Shown: positions 1 to 7,236, numbered from the stretch's first letter. The stretch: 10,432 nt of DNA from Neocallimastix lanati (nom. inval.) (GCA_016946835.1 JACVTC010000742.1:1-10432), one strand, 5' to 3'. Numbers and translations are program-made. The notes: generated from the letters alone by a model not told the origin.

Positions 1-195
1 TTACAAATATTTAACTATAAAAAATATAAAATAGAATATTTTTTTCATATTTGTTTTTAGATTTTATCAATTATTTATACAATATTTAAATATTCTCATT
101 AACAATGTGTTATGAAATTAAGAAAAAAAATTATAAATAAATAAAATACTACTGTAAAAAAATAAAATATAAAATATTATAATAAAATAATCATA

Positions 196-196
<1 letters not shown>

Positions 197-268
<72 letters not shown>
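197..268. repeat. (AAT)24 microsatellite
   Basis: Uninterrupted AAT repeat of about 72 bases, ending in three ACT units at 268-276. The same triplet encodes the Asn runs in element A, but here it lies in non-coding DNA. Confidence 0.95.
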
Positions 269-270
<2 letters not shown>

Positions 271-713
271 ACTACTAAAACAATTTAACAAAGATAAATT
301 TTTTATATAATAAAAGATAAATTATTAAAAATTATATTGATTTTATATACTAATATAAAATTTCTAAAAATAAAAAAAAAATATTAATATTGTTATACGT
401 TTTACAATGCAGTAATTTTATTATTACCCTTTAATATAACAATAAATTTTAATAAAATAAGCTAAAATATTTAAATATATTCAGGAAATGAAAAAAATTT
501 TTAAGTGATAAATATTAATTTTATTGAATTTTTTTTTTTTTTAAATTTAAATATTAATATTTCCATATTAATTTATAATTTTTAATAAAAATATATATAT
601 AAAATAAAATCAAACTATTGAGTAAATAAATAATAATAATTTTTAATAATAATTTTTATTTATGAATTTGTTTTTTATATGGTATGGTTATGAAAAATAC
701 AGCTTATTATTTT

Positions 714-893
714 AAAATGGGGAGAGTTGCATTTCACCATTTTTTTGTTTTTCAATATAGTGTATTACATTAGAGTTATATTTCGAAAATTAAATACAAA
801 ATAAAAAAAAATTTATTTAATTTTTTTTTTATTTTGAATTTATGGAAAATGCAACTTCATATAATGCGCCACTTGACAAATTGCAACTTGGCG
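714..893. other. GC-richer island with nested inverted repeats
   Basis: Short stretches at 718-740 and 842-893 are noticeably richer in G and C than the surroundings. AGTTGCATTT (725-734) pairs perfectly with 847-856 around a 112-nt A/T loop, and the GCAACTT motif recurs directly at 851-857 and 883-889. A second small foldback joins CGCCA (867-871) to TGGCG (889-893). The patch could be a small non-autonomous transposon remnant, a structured non-coding RNA, or an old LTR fragment; I do not recognise it. Confidence 0.4.
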
Positions 894-907
894 AAATACA
901 TTATTCA

Positions 908-957
908 ATTTTATATTTATATTTTTATATAAACATATAAAAATATAAATATAAAAT
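908..957. repeat. Perfect 23-bp inverted repeat with 4-nt loop
   Basis: Bases 908-930 are the exact reverse complement of 935-957, separated by AAAC. Both arms are pure A/T. At this composition a 23-bp perfect match with a 4-nt loop is very unlikely by chance, although low-complexity slippage raises the odds. It would form a cruciform in DNA or a tight hairpin in RNA. Confidence 0.9.
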
Positions 958-958
958 A

Positions 959-984
959 TTTTAAACTTTTATTTTAAACTTTTA
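959..984. repeat. Tandem 13-bp direct repeat
   Basis: TTTTAAACTTTTA occurs twice back to back (959-971 and 972-984), starting two bases after the 23-bp palindrome. Confidence 0.85.
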
Positions 985-1548
985 TTTATGATGTGAAGCA
1001 ATGAATAGTTTTTTAAATAATTTTTAAGACAATAACATACTTAATTATTCATCAGCAAATTTAAAACTTTAATGAATCACTTGTAAACTATGTAAAAATT
1101 ATTAATAATGATATTAAATATTATAATAAAATTAAATATATTATAAAGAATTATATGTTATATTAGTAAAAAAAAATTTTTAAAGCATTATAAATTATCA
1201 AATTATGTTCAATTTGAAAAAAAAAATAATTATTATTAGCCACTTCAATAACATACTTTATGCTTTCAGTATTTTCATTTAATTTTTAGACGTATACTTA
1301 AAATTTAAATTTTAGTCATTGAAAGTTTAATAATACATGTAGTGAAAAATATTATTCTAGTATAAAGTTATGTCTAATTGTTGAAACCACCAATATTTGG
1401 ACATAGTATATATTTTTTTTTAATTTGAAAACTATTAATAAACTATTAGTACTATGTATTAATTATATTACATTACTACAAAATACAAACAATTTCCTAA
1501 CAAATCAGTATCTTATATTTGATGAAAATTTTAATAATTAAATTCAAC

Positions 1549-1569
1549 TTTTTTTTTTTTTTTTTTTTT
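1549..1569. repeat. T21 homopolymer
   Basis: Twenty-one consecutive T on the plus strand, 29 bases before the 1599-1671 foldback. On the minus strand it is an A21 tract and could be an old poly(A) tail, but no retrogene body is visible beside it. Confidence 0.85.
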
Positions 1570-1598
1570 CATTTAAATTTTAATATTACATTGAACCA

Positions 1599-1671
1599 AA
1601 TGGAAACATTAATTTGTCTTGAAATGGTAAAAGAAAATTTATAATTTTAATAATAAATTAATGTTTCCATT
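1599..1671. repeat. Foldback with perfect 17-bp arms
   Basis: AATGGAAACATTAATTT (1599-1615) is exactly inverted at 1655-1671, with a 39-nt spacer. The arms contain GGAAAC/GTTTCC, so this is not simply A/T self-complementarity. It could be a snap-back transposon remnant (MITE type) or an RNA hairpin. No duplicated flanking target site is obvious. Confidence 0.85.
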
Positions 1672-2056
1672 AAATGCAAAGATAATTTTAAATATTAAAG
1701 CAAATTAAGTAAATGTATTTATAATATGGATGATAATTTCATATAAATAATATTGGTTGATTGTTTTGTTTTACCAATAATCCTTATAGTATTATCATTA
1801 TTTCTATTAATTTTGGTTATGGTATAATGTCATTTTTTTATTTATTATATTATATTATTTCTCAATTATATTTATTATTTAAAATATTAAAAAGTTTCAA
1901 TATAAATTATTATAGTGTGTATGTGTTTAATTTTTATTCCTTTATTAGAATAAAAATCATTCAGGATGAATATTAATAAGCTATTCAATCAATATTTATA
2001 TAAATAATTAAATTTAATAATATAAAAATTTATTTATAGTCACTAATTATTTGATG

Positions 2057-3631
2057 TTAAGTAATAATAATGAACTTTAAAAAAAGTATTTTAAAGTAAT
2101 CCTTAATAGTTATATTGTTTAAAGCCCTAAAGTCGACACACATTCTCCAGTCGCCGTTTTTCTTTGGAACTAGTACTACTGGAAATGCCCATGAAGAGTA
2201 GGATGGCTCTATTAGTTTGTTTTCTATTAGCTTAATCAAAATTTCCTTTAGAGCTTTTGTTTGCGCTTTGGATAAACGGTAAGCTTTTAACTTTATGGGT
2301 GAAGATTTTGGAATTAATTCAATCCTGTGAGGTAATAATTTTGACCTTCCTAAATCATCTGTTTTAATTGCAACTACATTTTTAAATTTAAAAAATAATT
2401 TACTAATTTTATTTTTAAATTTATTAGGAACAGAAGATATTATTTCGTTAATTAAATGTTCTTTCGTGTTAGGTAATTCATTAGTGTTCGTAATTTCTTT
2501 ATCATTGGTAACTGTAATTGTTAATAAAAAAGGTTCAGATTTTGTATTTTGATGTTTTTCTATATCCTCATCATCCTTGTAAGTATTATTAAGATTGATA
2601 TCATAAAATAGATCTGCTAGTTTAATGTAATTATTATTTTCATCAATATAATATAAAGTATCATCTACTAAGTTAATATCAAATCTATTATTCTTTAGAG
2701 AATCAACACCAATTAAGATATCGAAAATATCATCCTTTTCTATTACTCTGAAATATTCATTAAAAGTTTTACTACCAATAGAAATCTGTAAGTCATAGAT
2801 ATCACTCTCTGTTGAAGAATTAGAGTACGCTTGAAATATTGTTTCAGAAATTCTACCAATAGAAGGTTTGTTGATTTTTAATTTATTTAAAGCAGAACGT
2901 GTGATAAAGTTGACACTAGCACACGTATCTAAAAATATTTCACAGTCATTATTTTCTACTTTACCGCAAACTTTAATTATTTTATGTTTTGTGATAACCG
3001 TCATCACATTTGTTATTGTTTGTTTAGGCGCTAATTTTAAAGCTTTTAAAAATTCTGTACGGAATTTTGGAAAAAGATCTAAAAGGTAAACTAATTTTGT
3101 TATTACATCAGTTGATGCAATTTCTTTTATTAAATCTTGAATATAATAATCACCAAATTTTTCCATAAGTTTGATGTGTTTTTCAGGTTTCTTAAAAGAA
3201 GTTTCACTTTGCTCAATGTCGGTATTTATTTTCTTAGCTTTATTTTTTATATCTTTGATTTTTTCTTCCCTATTTTTACCTTTAACATTTCGAATATTTT
3301 TCTCTGTTATAAAGGAAGGATCAAGATATTCTAGTTTTTCTGTTTTACGATTTTCACTATTAGAGACCATATCCGGGTTTTCCTTAATTATATTATTAAA
3401 ATTCTTAGATCTACCAGGTAAAATATTATTATAATTTTTAGAGTTATAATTTTCTTTATCAGCATCATTATCTTCATCATCTTCAGATTCTTCTATCATA
3501 ATTACATCTTCATTAGGTTCTATATCTTCTCGTTCAACCCTTTGGGTATTGCTTGTATTGTTATGAGTATTATCATCATTATTGGTGACAGTATTTTCTT
3601 TAAAATAGTCGTAAGTATTATTTTCCTTATT
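2057..3631 (-). pseudogene. pol: Truncated Ty3/gypsy Pol of element A (protease and start of RT)
   Basis: Minus-strand frame open from 3631; the ATG at 3499 is internal, and residue numbers here count from it. It starts acidic and Lys/Asn-rich. A helical stretch near 110-158 resembles the segment that precedes protease in fungal Ty3-type Pol. The aspartic protease follows, with D191-T192-C193 and a DILIGVDSL motif at 260-268. The RT N-terminus begins near 390, with PVVLVPKKNGDWRMCVDFRALN around 440-461. Homology ends after NNITIKDYF (about base 2094). The last dozen residues are AT-rich read-through to TAA. The RT catalytic motifs, RNase H and integrase are all missing, so this copy cannot make a working Pol. 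The RT start is clearly diverged from the same part of element B, so they are separate families. Confidence 0.9.
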
Positions 3632-4196
3632 TCATTAAAATCATTATTACTATTATAATTATCTATAGTATTATTATTTTTATTATCATTATTCGCATTA
3701 TCGTTATAATTGTCTATATTATGATTAATTTTATTATTATTATTCTTATTATTGTTTTCATATTCATTATTCTTATTATTCTTATGATTATTAATATTAT
3801 TATAATTATTATTAGCATTTGTATTACTATAATCGATATTATTTTTATTATTAATATTATTATTATAATTATTATTAATACTATTATTAGTACTAATTTT
3901 ATTATCACTAGTATTATTATTAATATTATTATGACTCATAGCTGCCGTTTGTATTGGTTTTGGATTGTCCTTTAAATTAAATCTCACTTCCTTTCTATTG
4001 TATGGCTTTTCATTATGTTTGTTTAATTTATTTCTTGAATTTCGAGTAGCGGCTGCTATAATTTCAATTGGTCTATTTAATGTATTTTGTGTAGTGTTAC
4101 TATTATTGTTTATATTAAGGTCATTACATTTTTGTTTTTCTTTAATATTATTATTAATTATAGGTAATATTGTTTGATCGTCTACCATTGTCATTA

Positions 4197-4228
<32 letters not shown>

Positions 4229-4347
4229 GAGTCGTTATTTTTGAACATTGTTTTATTATTATTATTATATGAGTCATTATTTTTGAATATTATTTTATTG
4301 GTTTGGTTAATGGAAGTTGTCCTTCTCCCATCTATTGGTTTAAATGT
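3520..4347 (-). CDS. Asn-rich Gag-Pol linker frame of element A, entered by -1 frameshift
   Basis: Open frame, -1 relative to gag, with no ATG at its beginning. The first ATG, at 4248, is probably not the true start because the frame is open from 4347. The translation is mostly runs of Asn with Ile, Lys, Asp and Tyr. One less simple segment, around minus 4000-3930, includes KEVRFNLKDNPKPIQ, a basic stretch of the sort found before the protease in Ty3-type elements. From about 3620 to the TAG at 3520 the composition switches to Ile/Leu-rich, which is what AAT-rich coding DNA gives when read one base out of frame. The real protein therefore continues in the next frame. The function is probably a spacer before protease. 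Confidence 0.6.
3598..3624 (-). other. Second -1 discontinuity of element A: indel in an A-run, or a second frameshift site (TTTAAAG)
   Basis: Protein continuity passes from the linker frame to the protease frame by another -1 step. At the T-run 3621-3624 (AAAA on the minus strand) one extra base would join the Asn-rich linker smoothly to the next frame, suggesting a 1-nt deletion. Twenty bases further on, 3604-3598 reads T TTA AAG in exact linker phase, a legitimate X XXY YYZ heptamer. The protease frame is open from 3631 (after TGA at 3632-3634) and the linker frame is open to 3520, so both explanations are possible. The composition change at 3621 favours the deletion. Confidence 0.6.
4216..4299 (-). 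repeat. 42-nt tandem duplication in the linker frame
   Basis: Two adjacent 42-nt copies, 4216-4257 and 4258-4299, differ at three positions (4234/4276, 4246/4288 and 4250/4292). All three differences are transitions. The unit is 14 codons, so the reading frame is preserved and the peptide FKNNDSY appears twice. AAT codon runs flank it. Slippage or unequal exchange within AAT repeats would explain it. Confidence 0.85.
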
Positions 4348-5648
4348 TTATTGAGCAATCCTTTTTCTTCCAATTCAGCCAATTGCTTAAATGTATAAGG
4401 ACATTCTGAAGCTCTATGTCCATTCATTGTGCAACGGTAACAATTTACATGGTTGTTATTATTGTTGTTAATTGAGTTTTTATTAGTTACTAATGTATTA
4501 CTGACATTATTATTTTCTATCCCATTGTTGTGATTATTTCCATTTTGATAATTAAAGGATTGAATCATATTATTTGTATTAAATTTATTATTGTTAAACA
4601 TTTGGTTGTCATGTTCTTTATCATTATTTGTTATATTAATATTGTTGTTCAAATTGTTTAAATAATGATTCATCTTATTGTCTCTTATTTCATTGGATGG
4701 CTGATTATTATTCATATTGTTCATATTATATTTGTTATTATTATTCATATATTGATTAATATTATTACTGTGCCAAAATTTATTATAATTAAATCTACTA
4801 TTATAACGATTTGTAAAATTTCCATTGTTCATTTTATTAATATCATTTTTATTATTCAAGTAATAATTTGGATTATTATATGGATTACTCATGTGATATA
4901 CATAATTTGAATTTCTGAAATTATTATTATTGTTCCATAATCTAGATTTAGAATTCCAATTATTTCTTTCCTGGAATATATTATTATTATGGTTCATAGG
5001 TAATTGATTTAACTGTAAGTTTTCGTAGAATGGATGTCGCATTAGTAAGCTATTATCCGGCTGATTCTGAGTAAACATAATATGATTCCTCATATTATTA
5101 ATTTCATTTCTTTGATTTATATTTGCTATTTCTTTTTCAGTCTCCTCAGCTACTTCTGCAATTTTACACGCCTCATTTATTGTATCACATTCTGCAACCA
5201 TAACTCTTGAGCATGGAAATACACGGGAGCTAATAGCATTCGTGTAGTCCTTTACAGATATAAGTCTTCTATATTCTAAACTGAGTTTATTATATAATTT
5301 TTTATATCTGTAATTAAACTTTTTAATTGATTCTTCTTGATTTATTTGTATTGTTTTGAGAACTGCACATTTATCATTTTCTGTAATGTGCAAATGTTCT
5401 TCAATTGTATTTTGAATTTCTTTAAATGTGGGATATCTCATTTCATCCCCTCGTCTGACTACCAATGATTGTAACGCTCCTTGAATATCTTCTTCCACAG
5501 CTTCCTTTACCCAAATAAAAATTCGCCTTGGTTCCATTATATCATAAAGCTCCATTATCTTAACAAAGTCGGTCATCCAGCTGTCTACATCTTTTCCATA
5601 ATCAGCCAGATGTGGTAGCTTCCTTTGCAGTTTAGTAGCGTCAAACAT
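4332..5648 (-). CDS. gag: Gag polyprotein of element A (capsid plus CCHC nucleocapsid)
   Basis: Structural protein of the retrotransposon particle, 438 aa from the ATG at 5648, stop TAG. Residues about 15-200 look like a Ty3-type capsid (Retrotrans_gag): W24, W46, and a helical stretch with QINQEESIKKFNYRYKKLY near 110-128. Residues about 210-400 are a low-complexity Asn-rich linker with scattered Tyr and Phe. A single zinc knuckle, CYRCTMNGHRASEC (C-X2-C-X4-H-X4-C), occupies residues 403-416 and would bind genomic RNA. The C-terminus ends ...NKHLNQ right at a slippery heptamer. The reading frame has no internal stop. The primer-binding site lies upstream and the protease/RT frame downstream, as expected for an LTR element. 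This start is the first in-frame ATG after the primer-binding site. Confidence 0.93.
   Translation of the reverse strand: MFDATKLQRKLPHLADYGKDVDSWMTDFVKIMELYDIMEPRRIFIWVKEAVEEDIQGALQSLVVRRGDEMRYPTFKEIQNTIEEHLHITENDKCAVLKTIQINQEESIKKFNYRYKKLYNKLSLEYRRLISVKDYTNAISSRVFPCSRVMVAECDTINEACKIAEVAEETEKEIANINQRNEINNMRNHIMFTQNQPDNSLLMRHPFYENLQLNQLPMNHNNNIFQERNNWNSKSRLWNNNNNFRNSNYVYHMSNPYNNPNYYLNNKNDINKMNNGNFTNRYNSRFNYNKFWHSNNINQYMNNNNKYNMNNMNNNQPSNEIRDNKMNHYLNNLNNNINITNNDKEHDNQMFNNNKFNTNNMIQSFNYQNGNNHNNGIENNNVSNTLVTNKNSINNNNNNHVNCYRCTMNGHRASECPYTFKQLAELEEKGLLNKHLNQ
4338..4344 (-). promoter_or_regulatory. Candidate -1 ribosomal frameshift site TTTAAAC at the gag/pol junction
   Basis: The minus strand reads T TTA AAC in the gag frame (His-Leu-Asn), followed by CAA and the gag TAG stop. 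This fits the X XXY YYZ rule for -1 slippage, and UUUAAAC is one of the best established such heptamers. The -1 frame is open only from 4347 (a TAA lies at 4348-4350), so the two frames overlap by just 16 nt and the heptamer sits inside that overlap. A small hairpin (GAAG/CTTC plus one more G-C pair past a bulge, 4312-4327) begins 10 nt downstream; it is weak as a stimulator. Slippage would join Gag to the linker/protease frame. Confidence 0.75.
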
Positions 5649-5795
5649 TGTAAAAAAAATAATTACTTGATAAAAAAAAAAAAGAAAAAATAAATGAAAG
5701 ATTATATATAAAAAAAAAGTATTCTATTATGATAATTATATTGTAATTATAATTTTCTTATTATTTTCATATTAATTTATTTGATCTTGCTTTCC
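5649..5795 (-). promoter_or_regulatory. gag leader of element A, with a 7-codon uORF
   Basis: Untranslated leader between the primer-binding site and the gag ATG. Read on the minus strand it is T-rich, with pyrimidine runs in the last 75 bases. It holds one upstream ATG at 5770, opening a seven-codon frame (MKIIRKL) that ends in TAA at 5747-5749, about 100 bases before gag. No other ATG precedes gag, so ribosomes scanning from the cap would meet one short uORF first. Whether it matters is unknown; in such AT-rich DNA a chance ATG is quite possible. Confidence 0.5.
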
Positions 5796-5812
5796 CCCCA
5801 CGTTGGGCGCCA
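5796..5812 (-). other. Primer-binding site of element A, tRNA-Lys(CUU) type
   Basis: The minus strand reads TGGCGCCCAACGTGGGG, 17 bases complementary to the 3' end of eukaryotic tRNA-Lys(CUU), which ends CCCCACGTTGGGCGCCA. This is the tRNA-Lys1,2 primer used by several retroviruses and LTR retrotransposons. It stands out as a GC-rich island in nearly pure A/T and lies 147 bases upstream of the gag ATG, the expected place. Minus-strand cDNA synthesis would start here. The 18th base is G where the mammalian tRNA-Lys site has C. Confidence 0.85.
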
Positions 5813-5817
5813 AATTT

Positions 5818-7217
5818 TGATACGTTATTTTTATAAGTATCAATGTTTTTGTGGTTAGCAAGATTGTATTAAATAAAAATATATTCTAATATAAAAATAT
5901 ATAATTACAATACACGTTAATATTAAAACAAAATATAAAAAAAATTATAGTTTTGTCGTTTTATTTATTTATTTAAATTATTTATGTCGTAATACAAATT
6001 TTATAATAAAATGTTATTAAAGATCTTATTAATTATTTATTTCTAACTAACTTATTACTATTAAAATTTTTGATAAATAAATATATTCCCCAAATATATT
6101 TATTTTAACCAATTTTATCTCTATTTTTTTTTTTTTTAAATAAAAAAACCTCCTTTTTTTTTTAAAGAATTATAATAATTTTTCTTTTATATTTCTAATT
6201 TCTAATTTACTATAAATTAAATCCTATTGGCTATTAACTAATTAAATAAATTTAATAATTTTTATATTACTATTTATTATTATAATATACATATATAATT
6301 TAACTAATTATTTATTATATTTAATTTTATTTCTTGATAATATTCTCTTTTTATTTAAATACTGCATCAAAAATGTTATGGTTCGGGTTTTATTAGAATT
6401 TTATTTAATTATTTATTTTTAATATTTTTCTGTCTACATTTTAATTATTGAAAAACTTCACTTATTTATACTTTTTGAAAAAAAATAAATATGTAAAGCC
6501 TTTCTACATTTTATTATCATATTTAAAAAAAAAATATTTACTATTACTAATTACTTAAAATTTTATATTAATTTAAATTAACTAATTCATAAGTATTTTT
6601 ATTTTAATAAATTTTGTTTATATAATTTTATATTATTTTTCATATACTAAAACTAAATTATTTAATATATACGAAAAGTAACAAGCAAAATTTAAAAAGA
6701 TTTTACAGAAAAATAAAGTTATTTTAATCAAGAATGTTAATATAATATTCTTATATTTTATATAAAATAAATTTAAAAACTATAATATATTTAATATTTA
6801 TTATTAATCAATTAAGATTTGATTTTATTTGTGGGGAATAAAAATATAAAATAATCAATTTAAAAATAAAATAAAATACTAAAAAGAATACAAGTTTAAT
6901 ATTGATACAATATAATAATAATATAATAATATATTTGAAAATAAAAATAAAATATTAATATTGATAATAAACACTTTAATAAAATAATAAAATTTAAGGT
7001 TAAATTATAGATATTGATATTAATAATAAAAATATAAAATTATTGATAATATTTTAGAAACTTTTAATAAAAATATAAAAAAAATAAATATATTTAGAAA
7101 ATATTTTAGTATAGAAAATATAGTAAAGTAATATTAAGTAAAGAATAATATAATGGATTCTAAAGTAAGTTGAAATTCTAATTAATAATCCATTATATGT
7201 TCGTTCTTTACCAAGAT
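5818..7217 (-). other. AT-rich non-coding interval expected to hold the 3' LTR of element B and 5' LTR of element A
   Basis: About 1.4 kb without a credible reading frame, roughly 10% G+C. Its right edge abuts the PPT-like tract of element B and its left edge abuts the primer-binding site of element A, so by element structure it should contain one LTR of each. I could not find the internal border. The left LTR probably ends (minus strand) in GTATCA at 5823-5818, five bases before the primer-binding site. A second GTATCA on the plus strand at 5837-5842 makes a short inverted repeat with it. A minus-strand purine run (A10GGAGG) lies at 6149-6163. No promoter or poly(A) signal can be singled out in this composition. 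Confidence 0.5.
7138..7211. repeat. Imperfect hairpin beside the element B LTR start
   Basis: Perfect 12-bp inverted arms at 7148-7159 (ATATAATGGATT) and 7187-7198 enclose a 27-nt loop. After an asymmetric interior gap (2 nt left, 5 nt right) the pairing resumes for 8 bp, 7138-7145 (GTAAAGAA) with 7204-7211. It sits immediately inside the predicted 3' LTR of element B. It could be an RNA structure at the start of U3, an inverted-repeat LTR end, or a small foldback insertion. Confidence 0.6.
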
Positions 7218-7229
7218 GCCCCCACTAAG
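7217..7229 (-). other. Candidate polypurine tract and 3' LTR start of element B
   Basis: Eight to twenty bases past the pol stop, the minus strand reads TCTTAGTGGGGGCA. A G-run just after pol is where a Ty3/gypsy polypurine tract sits, priming plus-strand DNA synthesis and marking the 5' end of the 3' LTR. The next bases are TCTTGG; an LTR normally starts TG, so either the start is mutated (TC for TG) or the boundary is a few bases away. The upstream LTR of this element is outside the window, so the edge cannot be confirmed by comparison. Confidence 0.5.
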
Positions 7230-7236
7230 ACTCAAG

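Larger units (their letters stand above)
1..2056. other. AT-rich intergenic DNA without a credible gene
   Basis: About 2 kb, close to 90% A+T. The only sizeable frame (1761-1976, plus) begins with TTG and is composed of Ile/Tyr/Phe/Ser as random AT-rich DNA would be. I saw no tRNA or rRNA signature and no remaining pol homology of element A. Notable contents are listed separately: an AAT microsatellite, T-runs at about 532-541 and 1549-1569, three foldbacks, and a G+C-richer patch around 714-893. Confidence 0.7.
2094..5817 (-). mobile_element. Ty3/gypsy LTR retrotransposon A, 5' part only
   Basis: Internal region of one element: primer-binding site, leader, gag, frameshift site, linker, protease and RT start, all collinear on the minus strand. 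It breaks near 2094 inside RT. The missing 3' half is not elsewhere in the window. Either it was deleted, or it was displaced to the left of base 1 by an insertion at this point. The 5' LTR should lie just above 5817, with its far end unresolved. Confidence 0.88.

Noticed and set aside
197-276. CRISPR-like regular repeat
   Set aside because: It is a simple AAT microsatellite without spacers, in a eukaryotic context.
1030-1258. Direct repeat CAATAACATACTT (1030-1042 and 1246-1258) as LTRs or target duplication
   Set aside because: It is only 13 bases, the flanks do not match, and nothing mobile lies between.
1761-1976. 71-codon plus-strand frame rich in Ile, Tyr and Phe
   Set aside because: It starts with TTG, has no motif, and its composition is what random AT-rich DNA gives.
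1-2056. Remnant of the missing 3' half of element A
   Set aside because: I found no RT, RNase H or integrase motif in any frame; a profile search could still detect a heavily decayed piece.
3714-3908. Minus-strand Ile-rich 64-codon frame
   Set aside because: It is the Asn-rich linker read one base out of phase.
2868-4177. Several plus-strand frames of 64-87 codons
   Set aside because: They are antisense shadows of the protease and Asn-rich linker frames of element A; their Ile/Phe/Leu content follows from complementing AAT and GAA codons.
4665-4910. Plus-strand 81-codon Ile-rich frame
   Set aside because: It is antisense to the Asn-rich part of gag.
6360-6400. GGTTCGGGTTTTATT as a tRNA T-arm or promoter B box
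   Set aside because: No acceptor, D-arm or anticodon arm pairs with it at the right distance.
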